A stretch of 64,000 nucleotides of DNA from Tsukamurella pulmonis (lineage in GTDB: Bacteria; Actinomycetota; Actinomycetes; Mycobacteriales; Mycobacteriaceae), in the NCBI RefSeq assembly GCF_900103175.1, contig NZ_FNLF01000002.1, positions 4,044,136 to 4,108,135 on the forward strand, read 5' to 3'. Below the pieces are notes generated by a model. That model ran no database searches. It was not told where the DNA came from and was given only the letters and a program-made list of their open reading frames with translations. Below are positions 1 through 8,131 of the stretch, in pieces. A program made the translations under genes and the position numbers. Each line of letters starts with the position of its first letter. The stretch's first letter is position 1.

Positions 1-1
1 G

Positions 2-541
2 CTGACCGACGGGGCGTGGCTCGACGTGCGCGCCGGCTGGCAGCCCGACGCGGACGCGCTGTTCGCCGCGCTCAGTCGTGACGTGCCCTGGGTCGAGGAG
101 CGCCGCCGGATGTACGAGCGCACCCTGCCGGTGCCGCGACTGCTGCGGCACTACGACACGGGCGCGCCGCTCCCGCACCCGGAGCTGGCCCGCACGCGGG
201 ACCGGCTCACGGAGCTGTACTGGGACGAGCTGCGCGAGCCGTTCACCTCGGTCGGGCTGTGCCTGTACCGCGACGGGGGCGATTCGGTGGCCTGGCACGG
301 CGACACGATCGGCCGCGGTGCCACGCACGACACGATCGTCGCGATCGTCTCGCTGGGCGCGACCCGGCCGTTCCTGCTGCGCCCGCGGGGCGGCGGCGCC
401 AGCACGAAGCTCTCGATCGGCCACGGCGATCTGCTGGCCATGGGCGGCTCCGCGCAACGCACCTGGGAGCACGCCGTGCCGAAGGTGCCGCACGCCGGGC
501 CGCGGATCAGCATCCAGTTCCGGGTGGCCGGCGTCCGCTGA
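2..541 (+). CDS. AlkB-like 2-oxoglutarate/Fe(II) dioxygenase, 5' end off window
   Basis: The reading frame is open to the left edge, so the N-terminus is missing. The visible part carries the AlkB-family iron facial triad: a His-x-Asp in WHGDT near residue 97 and a distal His in TWEHAVP. These are followed by the 2-oxoglutarate-binding Arg pair in GPRISIQFR. Family members repair alkylated nucleic-acid bases by oxidative dealkylation. The stop is TGA at 539-541. The next gene starts 67 bp later behind its own operator, so they are probably separate transcripts. A GTG at 26 would give 171 residues, but the conserved sequence continues upstream of it. Confidence 0.85.
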   Translation: MTDGAWLDVRAGWQPDADALFAALSRDVPWVEERRRMYERTLPVPRLLRHYDTGAPLPHPELARTRDRLTELYWDELREPFTSVGLCLYRDGGDSVAWHGDTIGRGATHDTIVAIVSLGATRPFLLRPRGGGASTKLSIGHGDLLAMGGSAQRTWEHAVPKVPHAGPRISIQFRVAGVR

Positions 542-575
542 GCCGCAGATCGTTGTGCAGCCTTCATAAAACCGG

Positions 576-591
576 ATTGGTCATGACCTGG
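576..591. promoter_or_regulatory. DasR/NagR-type operator upstream of the GntR gene
   Basis: The 16-mer ATTGGTCATGACCTGG is a near-palindrome and resembles the dre element bound by DasR of Streptomyces (consensus close to ACTGGTCTAGACCAGT). A matching 16-mer lies at 6841-6856 in the promoter of the GlcNAc PTS genes. It ends 17 bp before the GntR start, which suggests autoregulation. Confidence 0.6.
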
Positions 592-608
592 TGTGACAAG
601 ATGACCCC

Positions 609-1334
609 ATGATCGCGGACGGCCCGATTCCGAAGCACGAGCAGCTCCGCGCGCTCCTCGAGCAGCGCTGCACGGACGATCTCGAGCCGGGCGCCGCACT
701 GCCCAGCGAGCGGCAGCTGTGCGAGGAGTACGGCGTCTCGCGGATCACGGTGCGCGAGGCGCTGCGCCAGCTCGTCGCGGAGGGCACGCTGGTGCGGATC
801 CGCGGCAAGGGCACCTTCGTGGCGGACCGGCCCGCGCGGTCGCGGCTGCACCTCGCCTCCTTCCACGAGGACATGCGCCGCCTGGGCCGCAATCCGTCCA
901 CCGTCGTGCTGCAGACCGAGCTGCGGGTGCCGCCACCGTCGACCACCTCCGCCCTGCAGATCCGCGCGGCCGACAAGGCGTACCACGTCAAGCGCCTGCG
1001 GCTCGCCGACGGCGTGCCGATCTCCGTCGACGACGCCTGGTACCCGCAGGCCATCGCGCCGGGGATGGACGGGCACGACCTGACGCAATCGATCTACCAG
1101 CTGCTGCGCACCGAGTACGGGTACGGGATCGACCGGGCCGAGCAGTCCATCGGCGCCATCGCCTCCGACGGTGAGCTGGGGCGCGTCCTGGGCGTGCCCT
1201 CGGGGACGCCGTTGCTGGCCTTCGACCGCGTCGCCTTCGCGGGAACCACCCGCGTGGAGCACAGCTACTCCTGGTACCGCTCCGACCGCTACCAGGTGCA
1301 GATGACCGTCACCGAGACCGCCGAATCGCACTGA
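609..1334 (+). CDS. GntR-family regulator, HutC/DasR subfamily (HTH + UTRA)
   Basis: 241 residues. The N-terminal winged helix-turn-helix spans about residues 10-75 (LPSERQLCEEYGVSRITVREAL, with RIRGKGTFV as the wing). A UTRA effector domain follows (AYHVKRLRLADGVPISV through the C-terminus). This is the architecture of DasR/NagR repressors that sense GlcN-6-P or GlcNAc-6-P. The matching operators in front of this gene and of the PTS at 6.8 kb suggest it controls amino-sugar uptake although the two loci are 5.5 kb apart. Ligand and targets are inferred, and a different sugar phosphate is possible. The ATG at 609 follows only a weak ribosome site. Confidence 0.85.
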   Translation: MIADGPIPKHEQLRALLEQRCTDDLEPGAALPSERQLCEEYGVSRITVREALRQLVAEGTLVRIRGKGTFVADRPARSRLHLASFHEDMRRLGRNPSTVVLQTELRVPPPSTTSALQIRAADKAYHVKRLRLADGVPISVDDAWYPQAIAPGMDGHDLTQSIYQLLRTEYGYGIDRAEQSIGAIASDGELGRVLGVPSGTPLLAFDRVAFAGTTRVEHSYSWYRSDRYQVQMTVTETAESH

Positions 1335-1419
1335 CCGTGCGGACCGCCGGGCGTCCGCCAGCGCTCGGATCACGCCTCCGGTGGACCGCGCCTCCGGGGC
1401 AGGCTCTAGTTTCGGTGGC

Positions 1420-2700
1420 ATGACCTCGCCCCCGGGTGACGAAGTACATCCCTCCGTCGCCGCACCGACCTCCATGCTGGGGAGCCGCAGCATCGCGCCG
1501 GACTTCGCGCGCGGTTTCATGCTCGTCCTCATCGCGGTGGCGAACGTCCCGGCGTTCCTGTGGGACCGCCCCACCGGCACCGGCGCGCACGGAACCGGCG
1601 GCTCACTGGCCGATCGGATCGTGCAGACCGTCGGGATCACGGCCGTCGACAGCCGCATCTACCCGATGTTCGCGTTCCTGTTCGGGTACGGCATCGTCCA
1701 GTTGTTCTCCCGCCAACGGGCCGCGGGCACCGAGCCGCGCGACGCGCGACGCCTGCTACGGCGGCGCCACTGGTGGATGCTGGCGTTCGGCTTCGTGCAC
1801 GCCGCGCTGCTCTGGTACGGCGACATCCTCGGCGGATACGCGATCGTCGGGCTCGTCCTGGTGGGGCTGTTCCTCACCCGCTCGGACCGCGTGATCGCGA
1901 TCTGGGCCGGCGTCCTGCTCGCGCTGTCCGCGTCGCTCGCCGTGCTCCCGTTGCTCGGTCCGGCCACGCCGCAACCCGGTGACGGCAGCATTGCCGCCGG
2001 CGGACTCGATGCGAACGCGATCCCGGGATTCTGGGCGGCTCTGACCGAGCGCATCACCACGTGGGCGGCGCTCGTGGTGCCGGGGACGGTGCTCGGGCTG
2101 ATCGTGCCGATCGCCGTCCTGCTCGGCATGCTCGCGGCCCGGCACCGTGTCCTGGACGCCCCCGCGTCCCACCTCCCGCTGCTCCGGCGGTGCGCCGTCG
2201 GCGGGATCGCCCTCGGATGGGCCACAGGACTGGTACTGGCACTGCAGAATCTCGGCACCCTGCCCGTCAGTCGCACGGCGGACTGGTTCTTCCTGCCGCT
2301 GTACACCCTCGGCGGGCTGTTCGGCGGGCTCGGTTACGTCGCGTTGTTCGGCCTGATCGCCGTGCGGATCGAGCGGGCGCGAGCGACGCCGGGCGCGACA
2401 CGGGGTCGCCTGCAGGGCTTCGCCGACGCGGTGCAGGCGCTCGGGAAGCGCTCCCTGAGCGGCTATCTCGCGCAGTCCGTCGTGTTCTCCCCTGTGCTCG
2501 CGGCCTGGGGACTGGGCTGGGGCGGGTATCTGTCCGACTGGTCCGGCGCCGTGTTCGCGATCGCCGTGTGGGCGGCGACGGTGGCGCTCGCCGTGCACTG
2601 GGAACGCCTGGGCCGGCGCGGCCCCGCGGAGCAGCTACTGCGACGCCTGGCCTACCCGCGACCGGTGACCGGGGCGCCGGCGAGCGAGAGCACGCCGTAG
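1420..2700 (+). CDS. DUF418 multi-pass membrane protein
   Basis: 426 residues from the ATG at 1420; an in-frame GTG at 1381 is less likely. About ten hydrophobic segments follow a short polar N-terminus. The sequence shows the family features: SIAPDFARGFMLVLIAVANVPAF near residue 25, RRRHWWMLAFGFVHAALLWYGDIL near residue 125, and a C-terminal DUF418 region with GKRSLSGYLAQSVVFSP. The family is related to acyltransferase-3-type membrane proteins, but its function is unknown. It lies alone between the GntR gene and the convergent diiron oxygenase. Confidence 0.8.
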   Translation: MTSPPGDEVHPSVAAPTSMLGSRSIAPDFARGFMLVLIAVANVPAFLWDRPTGTGAHGTGGSLADRIVQTVGITAVDSRIYPMFAFLFGYGIVQLFSRQRAAGTEPRDARRLLRRRHWWMLAFGFVHAALLWYGDILGGYAIVGLVLVGLFLTRSDRVIAIWAGVLLALSASLAVLPLLGPATPQPGDGSIAAGGLDANAIPGFWAALTERITTWAALVVPGTVLGLIVPIAVLLGMLAARHRVLDAPASHLPLLRRCAVGGIALGWATGLVLALQNLGTLPVSRTADWFFLPLYTLGGLFGGLGYVALFGLIAVRIERARATPGATRGRLQGFADAVQALGKRSLSGYLAQSVVFSPVLAAWGLGWGGYLSDWSGAVFAIAVWAATVALAVHWERLGRRGPAEQLLRRLAYPRPVTGAPASESTP

Positions 2701-2749
2701 GTCACACGGGCGGGACCGCGGCGAACGCACGGCACCCTGCCGGGCACTG

Positions 2750-3754
2750 TCAGATCGCCTCGTACTGCGGCTCGCCGCGGAACCGCGACGGGCGGCCACT
2801 GATTCCCAGCGCCGACCACACGCGGCGGGAGACGGGATTCATCAGGCCGATGCGCTCCGCCAGTGCGCGGACGTCGCCGAAGACCTCGGCGCGCATGCGG
2901 CGGGTGGCCGGGTCGCGCCAGAAGATCTCCTTGCGCACCTCGGCGGGCACGTCGAAGGTCTCCCAGAACTGCTTGGGCGGCACCATGATCACGTTGTTGA
3001 GCGACCACATGACCAGCGGCGTCACCACCGAGAGGATGCCGCGCTGCACGCGACTCATCCTCGGCACCTGGTACCCGAGCAACTGGTGCGCGAACGAGAT
3101 GTGCCGGGCCTCCTCCGCCACGTGGATCGCGATGATCGCCGTCATCGCGGGATGCTGCGTCTCGGCGGCCCGCAGTTGGTGCTTCTGCATGTGGTCGATC
3201 GGCTCCTCGCCGCCGAGCACACCCACGAAGAAGCCCGGGGGCGCCCATACCGCGGCGCGGGTCAGGCGCGGCATCACGGCCCGGAACCAGCGCGGTGCGC
3301 CGGGGACCTTCTGCCCCGTGCGGTTGACGAACTCCTGGAACATGAGGGTGTGGTTGCACTCCTCGCGCGCCTCGTGGGTGGCGTAGCGGAACTCCGGGGA
3401 GCCGTTGCGCTGCACGAACGAGTACTGCATCAGCGCGGCGATGAGCACCTGCTCGAACTGCAGGCCGGCCTTGACCAGGTTCGCCTGCCGCCAGATGCCC
3501 ATGGCGATGCGCCGCTCCAGCGGCTGCGCCTGGTACCAGGGGCTGCGCCCGATGTAGTCGAGCTCGGGGTGCAGCACCCACCGCGGATCGCGCTCGTCGA
3601 TCGCCAGCTCGGGCGAGTCCCAGGCGATGTCGCGGTACGGGTCGAAGTTGCGCTCGACCGATGCGGTCGAGAGGTCCGACAGGGTCCGGTGGAAATCGGC
3701 GCGGGCGCCGCTGATGGGCGCGTCGTCGACGCCGGTGTGAGCGATGTCAACCAT
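2750..3754 (-). CDS. AurF-family diiron oxygenase
   Basis: 334 residues. The start ATG at 3754 sits behind an ACGAGG ribosome site. The AurF family (PF11583) uses a carboxylate-bridged diiron centre; characterised members oxidise aryl amines. The ferritin-like ligand motifs are visible as EAREECNHTLMFQEF near residue 145 and HVAEEARHISFAH near residue 215. Many mycobacterial paralogues exist with unknown substrates, so the reaction here cannot be named. The gene stands alone, with a 15-bp-arm inverted repeat overlapping its promoter and leader. Confidence 0.8.
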   Translation of the reverse strand: MVDIAHTGVDDAPISGARADFHRTLSDLSTASVERNFDPYRDIAWDSPELAIDERDPRWVLHPELDYIGRSPWYQAQPLERRIAMGIWRQANLVKAGLQFEQVLIAALMQYSFVQRNGSPEFRYATHEAREECNHTLMFQEFVNRTGQKVPGAPRWFRAVMPRLTRAAVWAPPGFFVGVLGGEEPIDHMQKHQLRAAETQHPAMTAIIAIHVAEEARHISFAHQLLGYQVPRMSRVQRGILSVVTPLVMWSLNNVIMVPPKQFWETFDVPAEVRKEIFWRDPATRRMRAEVFGDVRALAERIGLMNPVSRRVWSALGISGRPSRFRGEPQYEAI

Positions 3755-3760
3755 GATCAC

Positions 3761-3803
3761 CTCGTGAGATAGACACTTCGTTAAGAACTGTCTATCACAC
3801 GAG
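3761..3803. promoter_or_regulatory. Long inverted repeat, candidate operator of the AurF-like gene
   Basis: The arms CTCGTGAGATAGACA (3761-3775) and TGTCTATCACACGAG (3789-3803) match at 14 of 15 positions around a 13-bp spacer. The inner GATAGACA/TGTCTATC is perfect. The element ends 7 bp upstream of the AurF-like start and includes its ribosome site. It is AT-richer than its surroundings and has no T-tract, which favours a TetR-type operator over a terminator. Confidence 0.6.
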
Positions 3804-3846
3804 GGGTGAGGTCGCCCGCACGGCGGAGGCCGCGCGGGCGGCGCCG

Positions 3847-4677
3847 CTAGTTCGTGAAGCCGGACGACGGGGAGAAGCAGGTGCTGTAGAAGTCGCGGCC
3901 GAAGGGCGTGATCTCGATCCGCCGTCGCACGGACTTGGCGTACCGGCCGGCGCGGCTGATCGCGTCGATGACCTGCGGCTGCACCTGCAGCAGTTCGTAG
4001 CGCCGCACATCGACCTGCTCCTTGGAGAACCAGATCAGGCCGAGGCGGTGAAGGTTGCCCAGGTACGCGGCGATCCGGTCCGGCTGCCGGCACCCGGCGA
4101 CCTCGGGGATCATCGACACGCCCGCCGCCACCGTCTCGGCGCCCACGCCGAACGGGCGGTTGGTGCGCACGTCGATCGCAGGCTGCGCACCGTCGTTGAA
4201 CAGCAGCCGCAGAATGCGGGCCTCGTCGGGCGAGAGCTGCGTGAGGATGTGCTCGTAGGCCGGGTGCGGCATCTGCGCGGCCGCGGGCTCGGCGGACTGG
4301 GCGAGCAGGCGATCGCCCGTGCGGCGCAGCTCGTCGGGCGTGGCGACGGGCTCGGGTTCGTGATCGTCGTCCTCGTCGACGACCTCGCCGTGCACGACGA
4401 CGCGCGGCGCGACCTCGGTGGTGAGCGCGACGTCCACGAGGTGGCCGGCCTCGCTGACGAACTGCTGGGTCAGGCGCTGCGCCGATCCGCCGAGCTCCCG
4501 GGTCACGCTGAAGGCGGAGTTGGAGACGCGGCCGAGCCGTCCCAGGAGGCCACCGGACTCCTGCTTCTCCGCCTCGGCGACCTCGCCCCCGTCGCGCACC
4601 GCGAGCTCGCGGGTCTCCTCGGCGTCCTCGCCGCCGGCCGCCGCAGAGGAACGGGACTTCTCACTCACGTCTGTCAC
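3847..4677 (-). CDS. Abi-alpha (DUF4393) family protein
   Basis: 276 residues starting at a GTG whose GTGA overlaps the stop of the DUF445 gene, so translation is probably coupled. The first 60 residues are acidic and low-complexity (many Glu and Ala). A central linker follows, then the Abi-alpha domain, about residues 140-265 (LSPDEARILRLLFNDG, PDRIAAYLGNLHRLGLIWF, RRRIEITPFGRDFY). Abi-alpha was named from abortive-infection phage-defence contexts, but many copies are housekeeping genes of unknown role. No transmembrane segment is obvious. The partner DUF445 membrane protein suggests a membrane-linked complex. Confidence 0.75.
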   Translation of the reverse strand: MTDVSEKSRSSAAAGGEDAEETRELAVRDGGEVAEAEKQESGGLLGRLGRVSNSAFSVTRELGGSAQRLTQQFVSEAGHLVDVALTTEVAPRVVVHGEVVDEDDDHEPEPVATPDELRRTGDRLLAQSAEPAAAQMPHPAYEHILTQLSPDEARILRLLFNDGAQPAIDVRTNRPFGVGAETVAAGVSMIPEVAGCRQPDRIAAYLGNLHRLGLIWFSKEQVDVRRYELLQVQPQVIDAISRAGRYAKSVRRRIEITPFGRDFYSTCFSPSSGFTN

Positions 4678-5948
4678 ACCCCGAATATCGCTAGATGGAG
4701 GAACCCGGCGAACGAGCCGAGCACCGCGCCGTGCAGGAACAGCAGCCACTCGTCCTGCTTGATCGCCGACCGGAGCAGCTCACTGAGGTCCTCCGGCCCG
4801 AGCAGATTCATCCGCTCCGTCACGAACTCGCGGACCTTGGTCTGCTGCTCGGCCACGAACTTCGGCTCGCTGACCGTGGCCTGCGCGACCTTGAGGGCCT
4901 CGGCCCCCACGAGCTGCGGCACCCGGTCGTAGGCCTCGGAGCCGACCGAGAGCTTGACGAAGCCGCGGGCCCAGCCGGCGGCGTTGTCGATCGAGTCGCG
5001 CAGCACCGTCTCGACGGTGGCGCGCGTGCGGTCGGAGCGCGGCCCGTGCAGCAGCTCGTCGCAGATGTTCTCGATGGTGATCACCTTGTCGGCCATGACG
5101 ATGGCGTACTGCTCGGCGATCTCCTTCTTCCGCTTGAGGAACAGGCCCTGCTTCCACGGCACCCACCACGTGGGGTGGATCGGCTCGAAGATCATCAGGA
5201 TGCCGATGTAGTTGACGACGTAGCCGATGACGATCCCGCCGAGCGGCAGCAGCCACCAGTACGGGAAGAAGTGCAGCAGCGCGACGAGCAGGAAGCCCAT
5301 CGGGAAGCCGAAGTAGAAGCCGAAGTTCTGCATGAACTTCAGCTCCTTGCGACCCATGTTGTAGAAGATGTCCTTGAGCACCGACGGGTTGTTCGTCAGG
5401 TACCGGATGACCATCAGCTTGGCGTCGATGTAGTCGTCGATGTTCTCGCCGATGGTCGAGGTGATCTTGCGGACGTCCTTGGGCAGTGACGCCGAGACCC
5501 GGCGGTAGACGAGGAGCTTGACGTCCTCGGGCAGCGAGTACCACAGCCGCGGATTCTCGCGCTGCATCACCGATTCCACGATGGAGGGGATCATCGGCAG
5601 CGACGCGCGGGTGAGGACCTCGGAGACGTGCTCGGGATCCATCACCTCGTAGAACTCGGCGATGCTGCCGACCTTGTTGAGTGATTTGTCGACGGCGATG
5701 CTCGCCATCTTCTCGGCCCGGGAGGGCACGATGCCCTGCCACCCCACCCGGCCGTCCGGCTGGATCGCGGGGATCACCTGCACGCGGCGCGGCAGCAGCG
5801 GGTACAGCGTGGCCACGCCGGGCACCTTGATCCCGTAGAAGCGCTTCGGCTCGAAGAGCATCAGCACGCCGGTCCAGTTGGTGATGTACCCGATGATCCC
5901 GGTGAACAGCGGAACGGTGATGAGGTGCTGGATCAGGTTCGCGTCCAA
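4674..5948 (-). CDS. DUF445 membrane protein
   Basis: 424 residues. A TTG start at 5948 lies behind a purine-rich ribosome site. The N-terminus carries a hydrophobic segment with the family motif TGIIGYITNWTGVLMLFEPKRFYG. A near-copy of this motif occurs in the middle (IGYVVNYIGILMIFEPIHP, near residue 245), beside two central hydrophobic helices; the C-terminus ends in another hydrophobic stretch. The duplicated motif is typical of DUF445/YheB-like proteins. Function is unknown. It overlaps the Abi-alpha gene by 4 nt and is the first gene of that two-gene operon. The 160 bp upstream (5949-6108) hold no gene that I can see. Confidence 0.8.
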   Translation of the reverse strand: MDANLIQHLITVPLFTGIIGYITNWTGVLMLFEPKRFYGIKVPGVATLYPLLPRRVQVIPAIQPDGRVGWQGIVPSRAEKMASIAVDKSLNKVGSIAEFYEVMDPEHVSEVLTRASLPMIPSIVESVMQRENPRLWYSLPEDVKLLVYRRVSASLPKDVRKITSTIGENIDDYIDAKLMVIRYLTNNPSVLKDIFYNMGRKELKFMQNFGFYFGFPMGFLLVALLHFFPYWWLLPLGGIVIGYVVNYIGILMIFEPIHPTWWVPWKQGLFLKRKKEIAEQYAIVMADKVITIENICDELLHGPRSDRTRATVETVLRDSIDNAAGWARGFVKLSVGSEAYDRVPQLVGAEALKVAQATVSEPKFVAEQQTKVREFVTERMNLLGPEDLSELLRSAIKQDEWLLFLHGAVLGSFAGFLHLAIFGV

Positions 5949-6108
5949 GGCACCGCCCCCTTGCCGAGGCGTCCCGTCGAGCTCACCACAGGTCGTCCAC
6001 CTTTCCCCCGTTCCACAACATCCGCAGTCACGGTACTCAAGATAGTGAGAGGATTACCCCTCCAATCGATCACTGTGACCAGATGAACACCGGCGGGCGG
6101 GCCGGCGT

Positions 6109-6564
6109 TCAGACAGTAAAGATCACATCTCCTGTTGCCACATCACGTTCTTCGAGATTCGTAATCGACCCGGGTTGGGAATCCATGACCACGACGGGAC
6201 AGATGGCACTGAGCCCTCGATCACGGATGACGGACGGCGAGAACGAGATCAGCGGATCGCCCGCGCTCACTGTCGCCTTCTCGGCCGCGAGCAGCGTGAA
6301 GCCTTCGCCATTCAGGTTCACAGTGTCGATGCCGATGTGCACCAGCACGCCGACTCCGTCGCTAGCCAGGATGATCGCGGCGTGGGGGTGCAACTTCAGC
6401 ACGGTCCCGGTCACCGGGGCGACGACGACGGCCTCGGCACCGTCGGCGGGGACCGACGGCTCGATGGCGACGCCCGAGCCCACCATCTCGCCGGCGAAGA
6501 CCTCGTCCGGCACCGCCGAGAGCGGCAGGAGCCGCCCGGCGACGGGCGCGAGCACCTCGGTCAC
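6109..6564 (-). CDS. crr: PTS sugar-specific EIIA component, glucose family (Crr-like)
   Basis: 151 residues from a GTG whose GTGA overlaps the stop of the EIIB gene. The Crr fold is clear: VLAPVAGRLLPLSAVPDEVFAG at the N-terminus, and LVHIGIDTVNLNGEGF near residue 90, where the His in HIGIDT is the phosphorylated residue. It accepts phosphate from HPr and passes it to EIIB. HPr and enzyme I are not in this window. Like Streptomyces, the organism keeps IIA, IIB and IIC as separate proteins. Confidence 0.9.
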   Translation of the reverse strand: MTEVLAPVAGRLLPLSAVPDEVFAGEMVGSGVAIEPSVPADGAEAVVVAPVTGTVLKLHPHAAIILASDGVGVLVHIGIDTVNLNGEGFTLLAAEKATVSAGDPLISFSPSVIRDRGLSAICPVVVMDSQPGSITNLEERDVATGDVIFTV

Positions 6565-6788
6565 AGGAGGTCCTGCACTTCCTCGGCGAGCGCGTCGGCG
6601 GTCGGCCCGACGACGACCTGCACGGCCGATCCCGCGACCATCACGCCGTGCGAGAGCTTCTTCAGCGCCGCCTGGTCCACGAGGCCGGTGTCCTTGACCT
6701 CGCACCGGAGCCGGGTGATGCAGCCCTCCACCTCCTCGATGTTGTCGGCCCCGCCGAGTCCGTTCACGATGTCCTGCGCCTTCGACAT
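6561..6788 (-). CDS. nagF: PTS EIIB component, glucose/GlcNAc family
   Basis: 75 residues, the full size of a stand-alone IIB domain. The phosphorylated Cys lies in EGCITRLRCEVKD near residue 23. HGVMVAGSAVQVVVG is the usual C-terminal half. It takes phosphate from EIIA and transfers it to the incoming sugar bound by EIIC. It is divergent from the EIIC gene across a 107-bp intergenic region holding one operator. The GlcNAc assignment rests on nagA in the same locus; glucose or another amino sugar is possible. Confidence 0.85.
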   Translation of the reverse strand: MSKAQDIVNGLGGADNIEEVEGCITRLRCEVKDTGLVDQAALKKLSHGVMVAGSAVQVVVGPTADALAEEVQDLL

Positions 6789-6840
6789 GCCTGCCGCCCT
6801 TTCTGCGGAGGTTCGGGGAAACCGGCTCGCGCCGGGCCGA

Positions 6841-6856
6841 ACTGGTTATAACCTGT
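6841..6856. promoter_or_regulatory. DasR/NagR-type operator in the divergent PTS promoter
   Basis: ACTGGTTATAACCTGT matches 12 of 16 positions of the DasR consensus and shares A-Y-TGGT-Y-AT-R-ACCTG with the site at 576-591. It is palindromic except for one pair. It contains TATAAC, a possible -10 for the plus-strand nagE transcript, so a bound repressor would block RNA polymerase. Confidence 0.65.
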
Positions 6857-6895
6857 CGTCACCCTAGTGGACTCGTCCCTCGACAGGAGCGAAAT

Positions 6896-8131
6896 ATGAG
6901 TTCCTCATCCGGATCCGGTATATCAGCACGACGGCTCGATCTGAGCGGTCTCCAGAAACTCGGCCGCAGCCTGATGCTGCCCATCGCGGTGCTCCCCGCC
7001 GCGGGCCTGCTCACCAGGCTCGGCCAAGACGACCTCCTCGGCCGCTGGTCGTCGATGAAGACGGTGGCGGCGGTCATCGGCGGCGCCGGCAACGCGCTGA
7101 TCAGCAACCTGGCGATCCTCTTCGCGGTCGGCATCGCCATCGGCTGGGCGAAGAAGGCCGACGGCTCCACCGCGCTCGCCGCGCTGGTCGGCTACCTCTC
7201 CTTCCAGGCGGTCGAGAAGGCCATGTCGCCGGTCGTGCTCGCGGGCAAGGTCGACGACAAGGGCGACCAGGCGCTGGTCGACTACGGCGTGCTCGGCGGC
7301 ATCGTCATCGGCATCATGTCGGCGATGCTGTGGCAGCGGTACTACAAGACCAAGCTGCCCGACTACATCGGCTTCTTCTCCGGTCGCCGCCTCGTCCCCA
7401 TCCTCACCGCGTCCGGTGCCATCGTCGTCGGCGTCGTCATGTCCTTCCTCTACCCGATCTTCAACTGGGCCCTCACGGGCCTCGGCACCTGGGTGGCGGA
7501 GCACTCGGTGGTCGGCGGCGGCGTCTTCGGCGCGGTCAACCGGCTGCTGCTGCCACTGGGCCTGCACCACATCATCAACTCGGTCGTCTGGTTCGTGCTC
7601 GGCGACTACACCAGTTCCTCCGGCGAGGTGGTGCACGGCGACATCTCGCGCTTCCTGCAGGGCGACCCCACCGCGGGCACCTTCATGACGGGCTTCTTCC
7701 CGATCATGATGTTCGGCCTTCCCGCCGCCGCCTTCGCGATCTACCGCTGCGCGAGGCCCGAGAACCGCAAGGTGGTCGGCGGCATCATGCTCTCGGTCGC
7801 GCTGACCAGCTTCCTCACCGGCATCACCGAGCCGCTCGAGTTCTCCTTCATCTTCGTGGCCTGGCCGCTGCTCATCGTGCACGCGCTGCTCACGGGCAGC
7901 TCACTGCTCCTCGCCAACTGGCTCGACATCCACCACGGCTTCACCTTCTCCGCGGGTGCGATCGACTACGTCCTCAACTTCGGGCTCGCGACCAAACCGC
8001 TGCTGCTCATCCCGATGGGCCTCGTCTACGCCGTGATCTACTACTTCTCGTTCACGTTCATCATCAAGCGCCGGAACCTCAAGACCCCCGGCCGCGAAGA
8101 CGACGACGAGGAAGCAGAGGTGACTGCGTGA
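6896..8131 (+). CDS. nagE: PTS EIIC permease, N-acetylglucosamine family
   Basis: 411 residues. ATG at 6896 follows an AGGAGC ribosome site. This is a PF02378-type permease with about ten membrane segments: LMLPIAVLPAAGLL at the N-terminus, GLHHIINSVVW near residue 220, and GITEPLEFSFIFV near residue 300, the region that contacts the sugar in family members. It has no fused IIB or IIA domain; those are the two small divergent genes. Its stop overlaps the nagA start (GTGA), coupling uptake to deacetylation. Confidence 0.88.
   Translation: MSSSSGSGISARRLDLSGLQKLGRSLMLPIAVLPAAGLLTRLGQDDLLGRWSSMKTVAAVIGGAGNALISNLAILFAVGIAIGWAKKADGSTALAALVGYLSFQAVEKAMSPVVLAGKVDDKGDQALVDYGVLGGIVIGIMSAMLWQRYYKTKLPDYIGFFSGRRLVPILTASGAIVVGVVMSFLYPIFNWALTGLGTWVAEHSVVGGGVFGAVNRLLLPLGLHHIINSVVWFVLGDYTSSSGEVVHGDISRFLQGDPTAGTFMTGFFPIMMFGLPAAAFAIYRCARPENRKVVGGIMLSVALTSFLTGITEPLEFSFIFVAWPLLIVHALLTGSSLLLANWLDIHHGFTFSAGAIDYVLNFGLATKPLLLIPMGLVYAVIYYFSFTFIIKRRNLKTPGREDDDEEAEVTA

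Noticed and set aside
3776-3803. Reading the repeat at 3761-3803 as a terminator of the Abi-alpha gene
   Set aside because: It overlaps the AurF ribosome site, is AT-rich and lacks a T-tract, so an operator fits better.
3847-4677. Calling the Abi-alpha gene a phage-defence gene outright
   Set aside because: The domain name comes from one context; the stable DUF445 partnership and lack of other defence genes here do not prove a defence role.
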